8,250 nt of DNA, from assembly GCA_947384095.1 (NCBI GenBank), contig CANDFU010000060.1:1-8250 (forward strand), written 5' to 3'. Numbering within the stretch: position 1 is the stretch's first letter; each line of letters begins with the position of its first letter. The position numbers and the translations under genes are program-made. This DNA comes from an uncultured Roseburia sp. Its GTDB lineage: Bacteria > Bacillota > Clostridia > Lachnospirales > Lachnospiraceae. The notes under the pieces were generated by a model, which saw only the letters and a list, made by a program, of their open reading frames with translations, did not search any database and was not told the origin of the DNA. Below, piece after piece: positions 6,593 to 8,250 of the stretch.

Positions 6593-7273
6593 ATGAGAAT
6601 ATTATTGATTGAAGACGATAAAAATCTCTGTGACACCTTACAGTTTCAGCTGGAGCGGGAATCCCACACAGTCGACGTCTGCCGCGACGGAAGGGACGGG
6701 CTGGATCTTTTTGTGCAGGACGCCTACGATCTCGTACTGCTTGACCGCATGCTGCCCACAATGAACGGGCTCCTCGTCTTGAAAAAAGCAAGGGCGCAGG
6801 GCGTATCCACCCCCGTTATCCTTCTGACCGCACTCGGAGAACTCTATGACCGGATAGAAGGCCTGGACACCGGGGCGGACGATTATATCGTCAAACCGTT
6901 TGCATTTGAGGAGCTTTCAGCCCGCATCCGTTCTCTGGGGCGGCGCGCAGGAAAGTGGCAGGAAAACGAAATCCTCTGTTACGGCGATATCACCTATGAT
7001 ACCTCGCTGCGCCAGCTGAACGGACCGGACGGCACCATCCTGCTCTCCGGCCGGGAAGGCAGCCTTCTGGAAGTCTTCCTGCGCGATGCAGGGACGACGC
7101 TGCGCCGCATGGTCATCCTTTCACGCGTCTGGGGCGCCGATGCCGCGGTCGAGGAGGGAAATCTGGATACCTATGTCCACTTTCTGCGCAAACGCTTATC
7201 ACACGTCGGCAGCACGCTCGCCCTCACAACGATCCGCGGCGTGGGCTACCTGCTGAAAACCAAAAATGAGTAA
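6593..7273 (+). CDS. OmpR/PhoB-family response regulator
   Basis: This is a DNA-binding response regulator of 226 residues, the standard length. The receiver domain spans about 1-115. Its acidic pocket is E7-D8-D9, the phosphate-accepting Asp is D51 (VLLDRMLP), the switch Thr is T79 (LLTA) and the conserved Lys is K101 (DDYIVKPF). The winged-helix output domain is at about 125-222, with the recognition-helix region GNLDTYVHFLRKRL and the closing TTIRGVGYLL hallmark. The start at 6593 puts the protein at MRILLIEDD, where this family begins; the longer reading from 6548 adds 15 unrelated residues and lacks a ribosome site. The kinase gene follows 13 bases later. The gene diverges from the transport operon and probably controls it through the shared region at 6404-6592, perhaps also regulating itself. 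The family is certain, the target is inferred. Confidence 0.96.
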   Translation: MRILLIEDDKNLCDTLQFQLERESHTVDVCRDGRDGLDLFVQDAYDLVLLDRMLPTMNGLLVLKKARAQGVSTPVILLTALGELYDRIEGLDTGADDYIVKPFAFEELSARIRSLGRRAGKWQENEILCYGDITYDTSLRQLNGPDGTILLSGREGSLLEVFLRDAGTTLRRMVILSRVWGADAAVEEGNLDTYVHFLRKRLSHVGSTLALTTIRGVGYLLKTKNE

Positions 7274-7286
7274 AAGGGGATTTCTC

Positions 7287-8250
7287 ATGTTTCACAGACT
7301 TCACATACAGATGACTGTTTTTTCCACACTGATCATCAGCCTGATTCTCGTCACGATGACCGGTATCTGCCTCTTCATCTCGGAGCGCGGCCTGAAAAAA
7401 AATATGGAAGCCTCTTTCTCAAATGAACTTGGCACCATGATTACTTACCTGCAGGATCAGGACGCCATCTCCCTGCAGTGGATCTGCCAGACACAGGCGA
7501 GCCATTCCTTCTTCCTCTATTTTTATGACAACGGAACGCCGCTTTACATCAGCAGGCTCTACGGTGATTCTGAAAAAAATGCGCTTGCCGAATATACAAG
7601 AAACTATGCGTACGCACACCACAACATCGATATCACACGCGCAAATTCCGGTATTTTTTCTTCCCACACCGAATTTCGCGTAACCTATAAACAAAAGCCT
7701 TATTACGCTTCCGCGGGAACCATTCCCCGAAAAGAAGGGACACTCGGATTTATCATACTTTCCCCTCTTGCCAGGCAGCAGCAGCAGATTACTTTCCAGC
7801 GGCTTCTCTTTTTTGCCGTCGATCTTTCGGCCATCCTTCTTCTGGCCCTGCTTTCCTGGATTTTTAACGGACACATGCTTATACCGATCGAAGAAAACCG
7901 CAGAAAGCAGTCGGATTTTATCGCTGCGGCCTCTCACGAACTGCGTTCCCCGCTCACAGTCATTCTCTCCGGCGTGGAAGCCCTCCAAAAAACGGACGAT
8001 CCTGCCCTGCGCGCACATTTTTTTCAGATCATAGATGAAGAGGGGCTGCGCATGCAGCATCTGATTTCCGACATGCTTTTTTTATCGCGCTCCGATACCA
8101 GGACATTCCCGGTTCACCTTTCCCTGTGCCAGCCGGACCTTCTTCTCCTGGATGCTTACGAGAAATATATGCTCCCCGCACGCAAAAAAAAGCTCTCCCT
8201 CTCCGTCAGTCTCCCGGAGGAACAGCTTCCTGCCTGCAACGCCGACCCCG
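7287..8250 (+). CDS. Sensor histidine kinase, partial (3' end outside the window)
   Basis: The open frame runs without a stop to the window edge, giving the first 321 residues of a membrane kinase. It has a span at about 10-31, an extracytoplasmic sensor region at about 32-171 with no recognised fold, and a second span at about 172-194. A short linker (IPIEENRRKQSD) leads to the HisKA dimerisation domain with the phosphorylated His at 217 (FIAAASHELRSPLTV). The HATPase domain has only begun, and its N, G1 and G2 boxes lie beyond the edge. The linker from span to H-box is only about 20 residues, so a full HAMP domain (about 50) is missing. The start at 7287 follows AGGGGA (7275-7280) by 6 bases. 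ATG 7266, overlapping the regulator stop, is in frame but has no ribosome site. It surely phosphorylates the regulator encoded just upstream. The ligand is unknown; solutes or antimicrobial peptides are both conceivable. Confidence 0.93.
   Translation, partial: MFHRLHIQMTVFSTLIISLILVTMTGICLFISERGLKKNMEASFSNELGTMITYLQDQDAISLQWICQTQASHSFFLYFYDNGTPLYISRLYGDSEKNALAEYTRNYAYAHHNIDITRANSGIFSSHTEFRVTYKQKPYYASAGTIPRKEGTLGFIILSPLARQQQQITFQRLLFFAVDLSAILLLALLSWIFNGHMLIPIEENRRKQSDFIAAASHELRSPLTVILSGVEALQKTDDPALRAHFFQIIDEEGLRMQHLISDMLFLSRSDTRTFPVHLSLCQPDLLLLDAYEKYMLPARKKKLSLSVSLPEEQLPACNADP

Noticed and set aside
7419..8060. Minus-strand open frame of 213 residues
   Set aside because: It is antisense to the histidine kinase, whose frame carries clear family motifs, and it shows no recognisable domain.

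Overview
This is the end of an assembled contig from what is most likely a Gram-positive gut anaerobe of the Clostridia, probably Lachnospiraceae-like. Evidence for this is the roughly 50% G+C, strong GGAGG ribosome-binding sites, a lipoprotein-type binding protein with two CUT1-type permeases and no local ATPase, and an OmpR/histidine-kinase pair with the AAASHELRSPL style of H-box. The assignment is inferred from style, not from a marker gene. The first 45 bases are not biological: they are the end of the Illumina P7 adapter, an 8-base index and the read-2 primer sequence, left on the contig end.

Positions 46-6403 hold a minus-strand operon, in transcription order: a frameshifted solute-binding lipoprotein with a propeller-like N-terminal domain (6403-4125), a MalF/UgpA-type permease (4110-3253), a MalG/UgpE-type permease starting at a TTG (3214-2363), an HlyD/RND-type membrane-fusion adaptor (2343-994) and a small MacB-like membrane protein with an extracellular core domain (997-83). 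The genes are tightly packed: gaps are 14, 38 and 19 bases, and the last pair overlaps by 4 bases (ATGA). An AGGAGG next to the adapter suggests that at least one more gene, perhaps an ABC ATPase or FtsX-type permease, followed and was cut off.

Positions 6404-6592 are a divergent control region. It has a -10-like element for each direction and three TTAA boxes at exact 12-base steps just upstream of the minus-strand -10. These are candidate sites for the response regulator next door.

Positions 6593-8250 are on the plus strand: an OmpR-family response regulator and a membrane histidine kinase that runs off the window end. The kinase is easily missed because it has no stop inside the window.

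Working model (inference): the kinase senses an extracellular cue, and the regulator controls the divergent operon. That operon combines importer parts (binding lipoprotein and two CUT1 permeases) with exporter or envelope parts (HlyD-like adaptor and MacB-like core). This mix of import and export parts under one two-component system is the most interesting point in the window.
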